This document shows positions 1 to 5,591 of a stretch of 5,990 bases of DNA, one piece after another (position 1 is the stretch's first letter; each line of letters opens with the position of its first letter). The stretch lies in the NCBI GenBank assembly GCA_050943435.1, contig JBMNPE010000081.1, forward strand, positions 1 to 5,990, read 5' to 3'. Both the position numbers and the translations under genes were made by a program. This DNA comes from RGIG5675 sp050943435 (lineage in GTDB: Bacteria > Bacillota > Clostridia > Oscillospirales > Ruminococcaceae). Below the pieces are notes generated by a model. That model worked only from the letters and a program-made list of their open reading frames with translations. It was not told the DNA's origin and made no database searches.

Positions 1-1218
1 GAACTCCGCAAGAAGGGCGGCGGGTATTTCGGTTCAGGCGAGAGCACCGGGTCCATTGGCGTTGTGACGCTCAATCTCCCGAGAATGGCGTATCTCTCCG
101 CTGACGAAAAGGAATTCTACGCCATGCTGGACAAATACATGGACATAGCTGCCCGCTCCCTAAGGATCAAGAGAGAGGTCATAACAAAGCTGCTCAACGA
201 CGGGCTCTATCCGTATACAAAGAGGTATCTCGGGACATTCGAGAACCACTTCTCCACAATAGGGCTCATCGGAATGAACGAAGCCCTCGAGAACGCGAGG
301 TGGCTCAGGACCGACCTCACGACCGAAAAGGGCAGGAAGGCTGCAGTAGAGGTTCTCAACCACATGCGCACCCGCCTCTCCGACTACCAGGAGCAGTACG
401 GGGATCTCTACAACCTCGAGGCAACTCCTGCGGAATCCACCACATACAGGTTTGCCAAGCACGACGTGGCAGACTTCCCGGACATCATAACAGCCGGGAA
501 GGAAGGAGAAGCCCCGTATTACACCAACAGCACGCATCTCCCGGTGGGATATACCGACGACATTTTCGATGCGCTCGAAATGGAAGACGAGATGCAGACG
601 CTCTACACGAGCGGCACGGTGTTCCACGGTTTCCTTGGCGAGGAGCTTCCGGACTGGCAGTCGGCCGCAACCCTCGTCAAGAAGATTTCCGACAACTTCA
701 AGCTCCCGTACTACACCCTCTCCCCGACGTATTCGATCTGCCCGGAGCACGGATACATCGCCGGCAAGCACTTCAGGTGCCCCAAGTGCGGGAAGGAAGC
801 AGAGGTGTACTCGAGGATAACGGGATATTACAGGCCTGTTAAGAACTGGAATGACGGGAAGGTTTCAGAATTCAACGACAGGAAGACTTACAACCCCGCC
901 TACATAACGAGGCCGGACAGCGAGATAAACCCGGGATTCACCGGAAGGGCCGCCGCTGCCAAGAGCGAGGCCCCGGCAGAAGCCCCCGCCTCCGCAATAC
1001 TGCTGGCTACAAGGTCCTGCCCGAACTGCAGGATTGCAGAAAAGAACCTCGACGAGGCCGGGGTCGGATACAAGGTGATGTACGCCGACGACGAGGACGG
1101 AGCGGATCTCGCCCGCAGGTACGGAATCGCGTCAGCCCCGACTCTCTTCGTCCCGGACGGGGATACCTACAGGACATACACAAGCGTCAGCGACATAATA
1201 GGATACATAAAGCACTGA
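1..1218 (+). CDS. nrdD: Anaerobic (class III) ribonucleoside-triphosphate reductase NrdD with fused C-terminal redoxin domain, 5' end cut by window edge
   Basis: The frame is open from base 1, giving 405 visible residues; the N-terminal part lies outside the window, so the GTG at 64 is an internal Val. NrdD reduces ribonucleoside triphosphates to deoxynucleotides in the anaerobic cytoplasm, using a glycyl radical installed by the radical-SAM activase NrdG. Seen directly: the conserved GSIGVVTLNLPRM stretch (visible residues 17-29); a zinc site of CPEH (Cys247, His250) plus CPKC (Cys260, Cys263); and the glycyl-radical motif YSRITGYYRP with the presumed radical Gly275, followed by PVKNWNDGK. 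Ordinary NrdD proteins end shortly after this. Here an Ala/Pro/Glu-rich linker (about 310-330) leads to a glutaredoxin/NrdH-like domain (about 331-405) with CPNC at 340-343 and a likely cis-Pro in SAPTLFVP. I infer that the fused redoxin re-reduces the active-site cysteines, as free redoxins do for some class III enzymes. No nrdG follows it. Confidence 0.95.
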   Translation, partial: ELRKKGGGYFGSGESTGSIGVVTLNLPRMAYLSADEKEFYAMLDKYMDIAARSLRIKREVITKLLNDGLYPYTKRYLGTFENHFSTIGLIGMNEALENARWLRTDLTTEKGRKAAVEVLNHMRTRLSDYQEQYGDLYNLEATPAESTTYRFAKHDVADFPDIITAGKEGEAPYYTNSTHLPVGYTDDIFDALEMEDEMQTLYTSGTVFHGFLGEELPDWQSAATLVKKISDNFKLPYYTLSPTYSICPEHGYIAGKHFRCPKCGKEAEVYSRITGYYRPVKNWNDGKVSEFNDRKTYNPAYITRPDSEINPGFTGRAAAAKSEAPAEAPASAILLATRSCPNCRIAEKNLDEAGVGYKVMYADDEDGADLARRYGIASAPTLFVPDGDTYRTYTSVSDIIGYIKH

Positions 1219-1252
1219 GATTCAGTCAGAAAAAGAGGGAGTTCACAATAAA

Positions 1253-1293
1253 GGGACAGCCCGCAGCTTCACTAAGAGCTGCGGGCTGTTCCC
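1253..1293. terminator. Strong hairpin between convergent nrdD and asnB, probable bidirectional terminator
   Basis: The left arm at 1253-1268 (GGGACAGCCCGCAGCT) is complementary to the right arm at 1277-1293, giving 16 base pairs with a single bulged T and an 8-base loop. It lies 34 bases after the nrdD stop and 20 bases after the asnB stop. On the plus strand a T-run follows only at 1306-1311, some 12 bases beyond the stem, so the U-tract is displaced. On the minus strand the stem is followed directly by TTTATT, a modest U-tract. Its position between two converging stop codons favours a shared intrinsic terminator; no other role is visible. Confidence 0.8.
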
Positions 1294-1312
1294 ATTCTTC
1301 CGAACTTTTTTG

Positions 1313-2893
1313 TCAGACTCCGCTGTCGGCGTAGTTGGAGAGCACCCTGGCTGACGGGTCGTCCACGTCGCAGCCCTCCCAGTTTTTGTTTGGCATCCAG
1401 AAGTCTACGACCATGTCGGACTGCCCGGGATAGTATTTTTCGAAAATATCCCTGTACAGGAGCGATTCCTTCGTGAAGGGCCTCGCGTGCACGTATTTCT
1501 CAGCTCCTTTTCTGAACTCGTCGTCAGTGTAGACTGTCTCCGCATAGGCCTTGAGGTCGTCCACCATCGAGTGGCCCACAGCGTCCGAGAAAGCGGCCTT
1601 CTCCCTCCAGAGAATCCTGTCGGGGAGCCAGGTGCCGTCGTCGAACGCCTTTCTCAGAAGGTACTTCCCCTTCCCGTGGGTGTTCATCTTGAAGCGCGGG
1701 TCAATCGACATGACATATCTCACGAAGTCGAGGTCGCCGAATGGCACTCTCGCCTCGAGAGAGTTCACTGAGATGCACCTGTCAGCCCTGAGGACGTCGT
1801 ACATATGCAGTTCCTTCACCCTCTTCTCGGCTTCCTTCTGGAACTCCTCCGGGGAAGGGGCAAAATCCGTGTATTTATACCCGAAAAGCTCATCGGAGAC
1901 TTCTCCAGTGAGAATGACCCTCACATCCGTCCTCTCGTGGATCGCTTTGCAGCAGAGGTACATCCCTATGCTCGCCCTGACCGTTGTTATGTCATATGTC
2001 CCGAGGAGCTCAATCACATGCGGAAGGGCCTCTATGACGTCGTCCTTTGTCATCGTGACCTCTGTGTGGTCGGCTCCGAGGAACTCGGCTGTCTCCCTGG
2101 CGTACTTTAAGTCTATCGGGTCGAAATCCATGCCGATTGAAAATGTCCTGATCCTTCCTCCCAGCTTTCTCGCGGCTATCGAGCACACGAGGGAGCTGTC
2201 CAGTCCGCCGCTCAGAAGGAATCCCACCGGGACATCCGAATCGAGCCTCTTGTCGACGGCTTCTATCAGCTTTGCCCTTATGTGCCTGCAGATCGACTCC
2301 TCATCGGTTTCCCTGCATCCCGTGTTAGCTGTCGGGTCGCGGAACATAGTGAACTTCCCGTGGGAATAGTAGCACCCGGGAGGAAACGGCATGACTTTAC
2401 TGCAGAAGCCCATCAGCATCTTGGGCTCGCTCGCAAATACGATGCTGCCTTCCGCGTCGTAGCCGTAGTAGAGCGGCCTGATTCCTATCGGGTCCCTCGC
2501 CGCCACCAGCTCGCCGGACTCAGAGTCGTAGATTATCATCGCGAATTCAGCATCGAGCCAGTAGAACATCTCCGTGCCGAGCCTCTTCCAGAGGGGAAGC
2601 AGGACCTCGCAGTCGCTGCCGCTCTTGAAGGTGAAGTCCGTCGACAGCCATTTCCTGATTCTCCTGAAGCCGTAGATCTCCCCGTTGCAGACTACGGCAT
2701 CATCCCCCATCGTGAACGGCTGCATGCCTTCGGCAGACGGCCCCATGATGGCAAGCCTGTTGAATCCCAGCCAGCCTCCGGGGATCTCCGTGATCCTGGT
2801 CATGTCAGGCCCTCTCGACTTAGTCCTCGCAAGGGCTTCCTGGGCCTCCTTCATCGTGAGTCCGCTGCCTATGTAGCCGACGATCGAACACAT
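1313..2893 (-). CDS. asnB: Asparagine synthetase (glutamine-hydrolysing), AsnB type
   Basis: 526 residues; converts aspartate, glutamine and ATP to asparagine, glutamate, AMP and PPi in the cytoplasm. The N-terminal class-II glutaminase domain (about 1-200) starts MCSIVGYIG, with Cys2 as the nucleophile once Met1 is removed; RGPD, GFNRLAI and CNGEIYG (69-75) form the glutamine pocket. The C-terminal synthetase domain has the ATP-pyrophosphatase loop SGGLDSS from residue 228, followed by GEVSDELFGYKY and LEARVPFGD. Length fits the family (E. coli AsnB is 554). The start at 2893 is chosen because Cys2 must follow Met1 and because GGAGGTG at 2907-2901 sits 7 bases upstream. An in-frame ATG at 2935 would add 14 residues, bury the catalytic Cys and run through the terminator hairpin. 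The gene stands alone on its transcript, is convergent with nrdD, and is controlled by the T-box leader upstream. No key residue appears to be missing. Confidence 0.97.
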   Translation of the reverse strand: MCSIVGYIGSGLTMKEAQEALARTKSRGPDMTRITEIPGGWLGFNRLAIMGPSAEGMQPFTMGDDAVVCNGEIYGFRRIRKWLSTDFTFKSGSDCEVLLPLWKRLGTEMFYWLDAEFAMIIYDSESGELVAARDPIGIRPLYYGYDAEGSIVFASEPKMLMGFCSKVMPFPPGCYYSHGKFTMFRDPTANTGCRETDEESICRHIRAKLIEAVDKRLDSDVPVGFLLSGGLDSSLVCSIAARKLGGRIRTFSIGMDFDPIDLKYARETAEFLGADHTEVTMTKDDVIEALPHVIELLGTYDITTVRASIGMYLCCKAIHERTDVRVILTGEVSDELFGYKYTDFAPSPEEFQKEAEKRVKELHMYDVLRADRCISVNSLEARVPFGDLDFVRYVMSIDPRFKMNTHGKGKYLLRKAFDDGTWLPDRILWREKAAFSDAVGHSMVDDLKAYAETVYTDDEFRKGAEKYVHARPFTKESLLYRDIFEKYYPGQSDMVVDFWMPNKNWEGCDVDDPSARVLSNYADSGV

Positions 2894-2900
2894 AAAAAAA

Positions 2901-2907
2901 CACCTCC
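2901..2907 (-). promoter_or_regulatory. Ribosome binding site of asnB
   Basis: Read on the minus strand this is GGAGGTG, a near-perfect Shine-Dalgarno sequence, separated from the ATG at 2893 by seven consecutive T residues (2900-2894). It fixes the asnB start at the MCSIVG methionine. It lies just beyond the terminator U-tract of the T-box, so it is transcribed only when the terminator is overridden. Confidence 0.9.
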
Positions 2908-2913
2908 GGATAT

Positions 2914-2952
2914 GAAAAATGCAGCTATCTTCCAATTAGGACGAATAGCTGC
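2914..2952 (-). terminator. Intrinsic terminator of the asnB T-box (regulated attenuator)
   Basis: Read on the minus strand, GCAGCTAT (2952-2945) pairs perfectly with ATAGCTGC (2928-2921). The stem continues inward from TCGTCC to GGAAG with one bulged T and one G-A mismatch around a TAATT loop. ATTTTTC (2920-2914) follows as the U-tract. Formation of this stem destroys both antiterminator helices, giving premature termination when the tRNA is charged. Confidence 0.9.
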
Positions 2953-2971
2953 TATCCGCGGTGCCACCTAA
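2936..2971 (-). promoter_or_regulatory. T-box antiterminator element
   Basis: On the minus strand, TTAGG/TTTAGG (2971-2967) pairs with CCTAA (2940-2936) as helix A1. The seven-base bulge TGGCACC (2966-2960) is the conserved tRNA-acceptor-binding loop. GCGGATA (2959-2953) pairs with TATTCGT (2947-2941) as helix A2 with two G-U wobbles and a GCAGC loop. This is the canonical two-helix antiterminator; it uses the same bases as the 5' arm of the terminator, so the two folds exclude each other. Confidence 0.9.
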
Positions 2972-3182
2972 ATGCTCCGCAACCGGAGCTCTCATAGGGT
3001 TCAGTCAAACCCGTCCGGCTTAACGCGCCGCCACGTCTCAATTACTTCCTTTCGGTTTGATATCGAAGCTCGGGAGTGTTCTTTCGCGAAGCCGTCCTGC
3101 GGGATTTCCACCGGCGCCCGCTCTCTATCGGGACCTGGATCGTTACTTTTCTCCGTCAAAGCCTTTGATGATTTTAGTAATT

Positions 3183-3210
3183 ATTATTCACCAAATCGGC
3201 CTGTTGTCAA
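3183..3210 (-). promoter_or_regulatory. Sigma-70/SigA-type promoter of the asnB leader
   Basis: On the minus strand a perfect -35 box TTGACA (3210-3205) is followed after 16 bases by AATAAT (3188-3183), a 5-of-6 match to the -10 consensus TATAAT. A start of transcription about 7 bases later, near 3176, would lie about 10-15 bases before the first Stem I pairs of the T-box, the expected place. The -35 box is inside the last codons of the glycosyltransferase gene and the -10 overlaps its TGA stop, so asnB has its own promoter even though the upstream gene points the same way. Confidence 0.75.
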
Positions 3211-4336
3211 CGTTTTTTGAATTATTTCCCGCAATTTCCCTCACCAGTCCGCATATTTTCTCCGAAGCGGAAGACGGTATGTACTTGTGCTGGTTCTCTA
3301 TCATTGCGTCCCTGAAGGCAGGGTTGGAAACCACGTCAATTGCGGCTTCGAGGGACTCGGAAGGCCTGCCCAGCTGTATTCCCATCCCGTGTGAGCAGAA
3401 GAAGCGCATGTTCATGGTCTCGCAGCCCGGTATGGTCTCAAGGAAGACCATCGGTATTCCCACGCTTGCTGCTTCCGTAATGGAAAGGCCTCCGGCCTTT
3501 GTCAGGACAGCCTCGCTGGCCATGAGATACGCGGCAATGTTCTCCGTGTGGCCGAGGACCACGATCTTCTTCCCGAATCTCTTTTCTATCTTCTCGCGCA
3601 GCTCCCTCCTGGATCCGCAGACCACTATCCCGCGCTTTTCTGGATCTGCCTCCGAGACTGAGCACATCGCCTGGACTGTGTCCATTATGTTTCCGGCACC
3701 CATGCTGCCGCCCATTATGAGATAGTACTTTAATTCCGGGTCGAGCCCCAGCATCCTCTTGGCCTCGTCTTTGCGGACAGGAGTGCAGAACTGGTCTGAA
3801 ACCGGTATCCCGAGAGGCCGTATTCTGTCCCTGGGTATCCCGTGCGAAGTGAATTCGGGAATGAGCTCCGGGGACGGTATCACGTATGCATCGCACTCTG
3901 GCTCCCCGGTAAACGGGATGCAGGTATAGTCCGTCACGACGAATACCTCCGGCGGAACCCTGTATCCGCTCTTCCTCATGGAAAGCAGCATCTCTCCCGG
4001 ATAGAGGTGGGTCACCACCACGGCGTCGAACCTGTGGGACTCCATATAAGTCCAGAGCGTGTTTCTCATTATCTTGTTGAAGAGGTAGACCGGGGATTTT
4101 ATGCGGAGCCCGTCATAGGCCTCCCCGACCTTGTAGACAGTCCCGAATGCCTTGGGATGCTTCTGGACGAGTTTTATGTATGCATTGTTTACAAGCCCCG
4201 AGAGCCTGCTGTCGCGGATGAGATACGGGTCAACCACAACAGCAGTATCACCCTGGGAGACAAATTTTTCCTTCAGCGCCTCGGCGGCAGACTTGTGTCC
4301 GCCCCCGGTGCCGCACGTCATTATCAGGACATCCAT
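3188..4336 (-). CDS. MGDG synthase/UgtP-like glycosyltransferase (GT28 family)
   Basis: 382 residues, the usual length for UgtP/MGDG-synthase-type enzymes, which move a sugar from a UDP-sugar to diacylglycerol at the cytoplasmic face of the membrane. Two Rossmann-like halves are visible. The N-terminal half begins MDVLIMTCGTGGGHKSAAEA, with the GGGH signature at residues 11-14 typical of the MGDG-synthase N-terminal domain, and includes VVTDY and the GIPVSDQF hinge. The C-terminal half has the Gly-rich loop MGGSMGAG (208-215) and the nucleotide-binding segment TKAGGLSITEA (from 279) followed by PGCETMN, where relatives usually have PG-Q-E-E-N. The exact sugar and acceptor cannot be read from the sequence. 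The start at 4336 overlaps the end of the PlsY-like gene by 13 bases, with AAGG about 10 bases upstream, indicating translational coupling and joint function in membrane lipid chemistry. The asnB promoter is embedded in its 3' end. Confidence 0.9.
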   Translation of the reverse strand: MDVLIMTCGTGGGHKSAAEALKEKFVSQGDTAVVVDPYLIRDSRLSGLVNNAYIKLVQKHPKAFGTVYKVGEAYDGLRIKSPVYLFNKIMRNTLWTYMESHRFDAVVVTHLYPGEMLLSMRKSGYRVPPEVFVVTDYTCIPFTGEPECDAYVIPSPELIPEFTSHGIPRDRIRPLGIPVSDQFCTPVRKDEAKRMLGLDPELKYYLIMGGSMGAGNIMDTVQAMCSVSEADPEKRGIVVCGSRRELREKIEKRFGKKIVVLGHTENIAAYLMASEAVLTKAGGLSITEAASVGIPMVFLETIPGCETMNMRFFCSHGMGIQLGRPSESLEAAIDVVSNPAFRDAMIENQHKYIPSSASEKICGLVREIAGNNSKNVDNRPIW

Positions 4337-4944
4337 CCGAATCCAACCTTGAGGTGTTCTTTCTCTTCCCCGCTCAGGAGAAGCTTGAGGCCTACAGAAG
4401 CCGCGGATACGGCAAACCCGATGACCACAGCGGGGATGGTGCAGAAAACAGCCGTCAGCACCGCGGAAACAGTATATGAGAATATCGTCTTGTAGAAGTC
4501 AGGCCTGATCCTGATTATCGTGGAGAAGGCAATGAACGCGCATGCAAGCACCACGAGCGGGACAAAGCACGGCAGAAGCCCGAGAAGGCACCCGAAGGTC
4601 ACTGTTATTCCCTTGCCTCCCCTGCTGCCCCGGAAAACCGGAAACAGGCATCCTATGACCGGGGCCGCAAGGACAGCAGCGCTCCAGAGGCTGAGCTCCG
4701 TACCGGACTCTATCCTCGGATGGAAATACAGCATCACGGGGACAAATCCCTTAGCGAGATCAAATATGAGAGTGAGGGTTCCGCATGCAAAACTTCCGTA
4801 TTTGTAGGCGTTTGCGACACCTGGATTGTGATCCGGGCTGTCCTCAAGCACACCGTCCAGCTTGAACGCCTTCGAGAATATGACGGCGAAGTGGATGGTT
4901 CCCAGCAGATATCCAAGTATTGTGTAGAAAATAATATCCTTCAT
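4324..4944 (-). CDS. PlsY-like integral membrane protein, divergent glycerol-3-phosphate acyltransferase family member
   Basis: 206 residues from the chosen start, about the size of PlsY, which acylates sn-1 of glycerol-3-phosphate using acyl-phosphate. Hydrophobic segments lie near residues 3-24, 51-74, 84-103, 113-145 and 153-190. Family features are visible: N-terminal GYLLGTIHFAVIFSKAF, DLAKGFVPV (62-70), and PVFRGSRGGKG with the phosphate-binding GGKG at 109-112. Key residues differ: the usual GSGNxGATN is DHNPGVAN (38-45), losing the Ser; the nearby Arg is Lys48; the GH before PxF is GC (Cys99); and the C-terminal His/Asn motif is not recognisable in SGEEKEHLKVGFG. It may therefore act on another substrate or be non-catalytic. 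It overlaps the glycosyltransferase start by 13 bases. An upstream in-frame ATG at 4983 would add MAWHLLEWLRCRS; the later ATG matches the family N terminus better, but the Shine-Dalgarno is weak for both. Confidence 0.85.
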   Translation of the reverse strand: MKDIIFYTILGYLLGTIHFAVIFSKAFKLDGVLEDSPDHNPGVANAYKYGSFACGTLTLIFDLAKGFVPVMLYFHPRIESGTELSLWSAAVLAAPVIGCLFPVFRGSRGGKGITVTFGCLLGLLPCFVPLVVLACAFIAFSTIIRIRPDFYKTIFSYTVSAVLTAVFCTIPAVVIGFAVSAASVGLKLLLSGEEKEHLKVGFGWMS

Positions 4945-4961
4945 AGACCTGCACCGTAACC

Positions 4962-5017
4962 ATTCTAACAGGTGCCATGCCATCGCGCCTTATATAATGT
5001 CGGCTCTTTGTAAGAAA
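4962..5017 (-). promoter_or_regulatory. Candidate promoter(s) before the PlsY-like gene
   Basis: The 77-base gap between the nitroreductase stop and the ATG at 4944 holds two -10-like boxes on the minus strand. TATAAG (4994-4989) matches 5 of 6 but has only a poor T-rich -35 region. TAGAAT (4967-4962) also matches 5 of 6 and is preceded by TG at the extended -10 position (4970-4969), but lacks a -35 box. Either could drive the lipid gene pair separately from the nitroreductases; neither is strong, and simple read-through is also possible. Confidence 0.3.
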
Positions 5018-5021
5018 AAGA

Positions 5022-5591
5022 CTATATTTCCCTTATGTTCCTTCTGTCTATGGTATGCGGAGCCTTGCGCGTCCGGGGGTATCCCACGGCAACGCTTATC
5101 TCGAACCTCCACCCGGGCTCCATGCCGAGCCTGCTTCTCCACCTGCCGCCTTCTTCGCCGAGGAAGATCCTGTCAGGTGCCGCCATGATGACGCTCCCGA
5201 GCCCCATGGACTCCGCGGCGAGGCAGATTGTCTGGGCCGCTATCCCCGCATCCACCGCCGTGTAGTCGTTTTCCGTCCTTGAGGACACCACTATAACCAG
5301 GGGTGCGCCGAAAAACACCTTCCCGTCCCGCATGGCCAGCCTTTCGAGATAGTCCGTCTCACCGGCCTCACGGGCCTTCTCGGCTATGTCGTGCTCCATT
5401 TCCCTGATTAGCGCGGGATCGGTGACAAAAATGAATTTCTGCTCCTGCCTGTCCAGGGACGTGGGGGCTTCCAGTGCAGCGGTCTCCAGCGCTTCCACTG
5501 CATCCCGGGGCACAGGATCCGGCATGTAGTCCCTTGTGCTGGACCTGGAGGCAATCACCCTCAGGACCCCGTTGTCAATGACCCCTGACAT
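5022..5591 (-). CDS. Nitroreductase family protein (FMN-dependent), second of a tandem pair
   Basis: 189 residues, typical of a compact nitroreductase-fold flavoprotein; these usually act as homodimers that bind FMN and reduce substrates with NAD(P)H or another donor. Visible signatures: the N-terminal FMN-phosphate motif RSSTRDY (16-22); APTSLDRQ (42-49), the position where relatives have a PSxxNxQPW-type segment; FFGAPLVIVV (93-102); and AAESMGLGSV (125-134), the most conserved stretch of the family, then VGYP (169-172). The substrate is unknown, and the family includes proteins that are not nitroreductases at all. Start ATG at 5591 has AAAGG six bases upstream and overlaps the 3' end of the preceding nitroreductase gene by 17 bases, so the two are translationally coupled. 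It is followed after 77 bases by the PlsY-like gene on the same strand. Confidence 0.9.
   Translation of the reverse strand: MSGVIDNGVLRVIASRSSTRDYMPDPVPRDAVEALETAALEAPTSLDRQEQKFIFVTDPALIREMEHDIAEKAREAGETDYLERLAMRDGKVFFGAPLVIVVSSRTENDYTAVDAGIAAQTICLAAESMGLGSVIMAAPDRIFLGEEGGRWRSRLGMEPGWRFEISVAVGYPRTRKAPHTIDRRNIREI

Larger units (their letters stand above)
2914..3165 (-). promoter_or_regulatory. T-box riboswitch (tRNA-sensing leader) of asnB, probably tRNA-Asn specific
   Basis: T-box leaders bind a tRNA through a specifier codon; an uncharged 3' end pairs with the T-box bulge, stabilises an antiterminator and permits transcription. On the minus strand: Stem I starts near 3161 (CTTTGACGG) with an AGTA element at 3147-3144. 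Its apical part pairs GTCC 3134-3131 with GGAC 3097-3094, and GCGGG 3121-3117 with CCCGC 3103-3099, enclosing AGAGAG- and GGTGG-type conserved loops; GAACACTCCCGAGC returns down the 3' side. CCGAAAGG (3055-3048) resembles the 3' strand of the GA/K-turn motif, and AAC at 3057-3055 just before it is the likely Asn specifier, though the register is not certain. Further hairpins are at 3030-3016 (CGGC/GCCG) and 3012-2997 (GGGTTT/GAACCC). Stem III is GCTCCG-GTTG-CGGAGC (2989-2974). The T-box core TTAGGTGGCACCGCGG is at 2971-2956. Its location directly before asnB fits asparagine control. Confidence 0.93.

Noticed and set aside
64..66. GTG at 64 as the start of nrdD
   Set aside because: The frame is open back to base 1 and the preceding codons encode conserved NrdD residues (GSGESTGSIGV), so this is an internal Val of a gene cut by the window edge.
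160..771. 203-residue open frame on the minus strand inside nrdD
   Set aside because: It is antisense to a clearly conserved NrdD region and shows no recognisable domain; it is a shadow of strong codon bias.
2894..2935. Upstream ATG extending AsnB by 14 residues
   Set aside because: It would bury the catalytic Cys2 and requires translation through the terminator hairpin; the start at 2893 has a strong Shine-Dalgarno.
2282..2971. 229-residue open frame on the plus strand opposite asnB and its leader
   Set aside because: It is antisense to conserved asnB codons and runs through the T-box elements; no recognisable protein.
2972..3220. Small plus-strand open frame opposite the T-box leader
   Set aside because: The sequence is fully explained as structured leader RNA on the other strand; no protein family is visible.
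3842..4495. 217-residue plus-strand open frame opposite the lipid gene pair
   Set aside because: It spans two conserved minus-strand genes and has no recognisable domain.
4945..4983. ATG at 4983 as the PlsY-like start
   Set aside because: It adds a polar-aromatic MAWHLLEWLRCRS segment not expected of the family, while the ATG at 4944 begins directly at the conserved first membrane segment. Not fully excluded.
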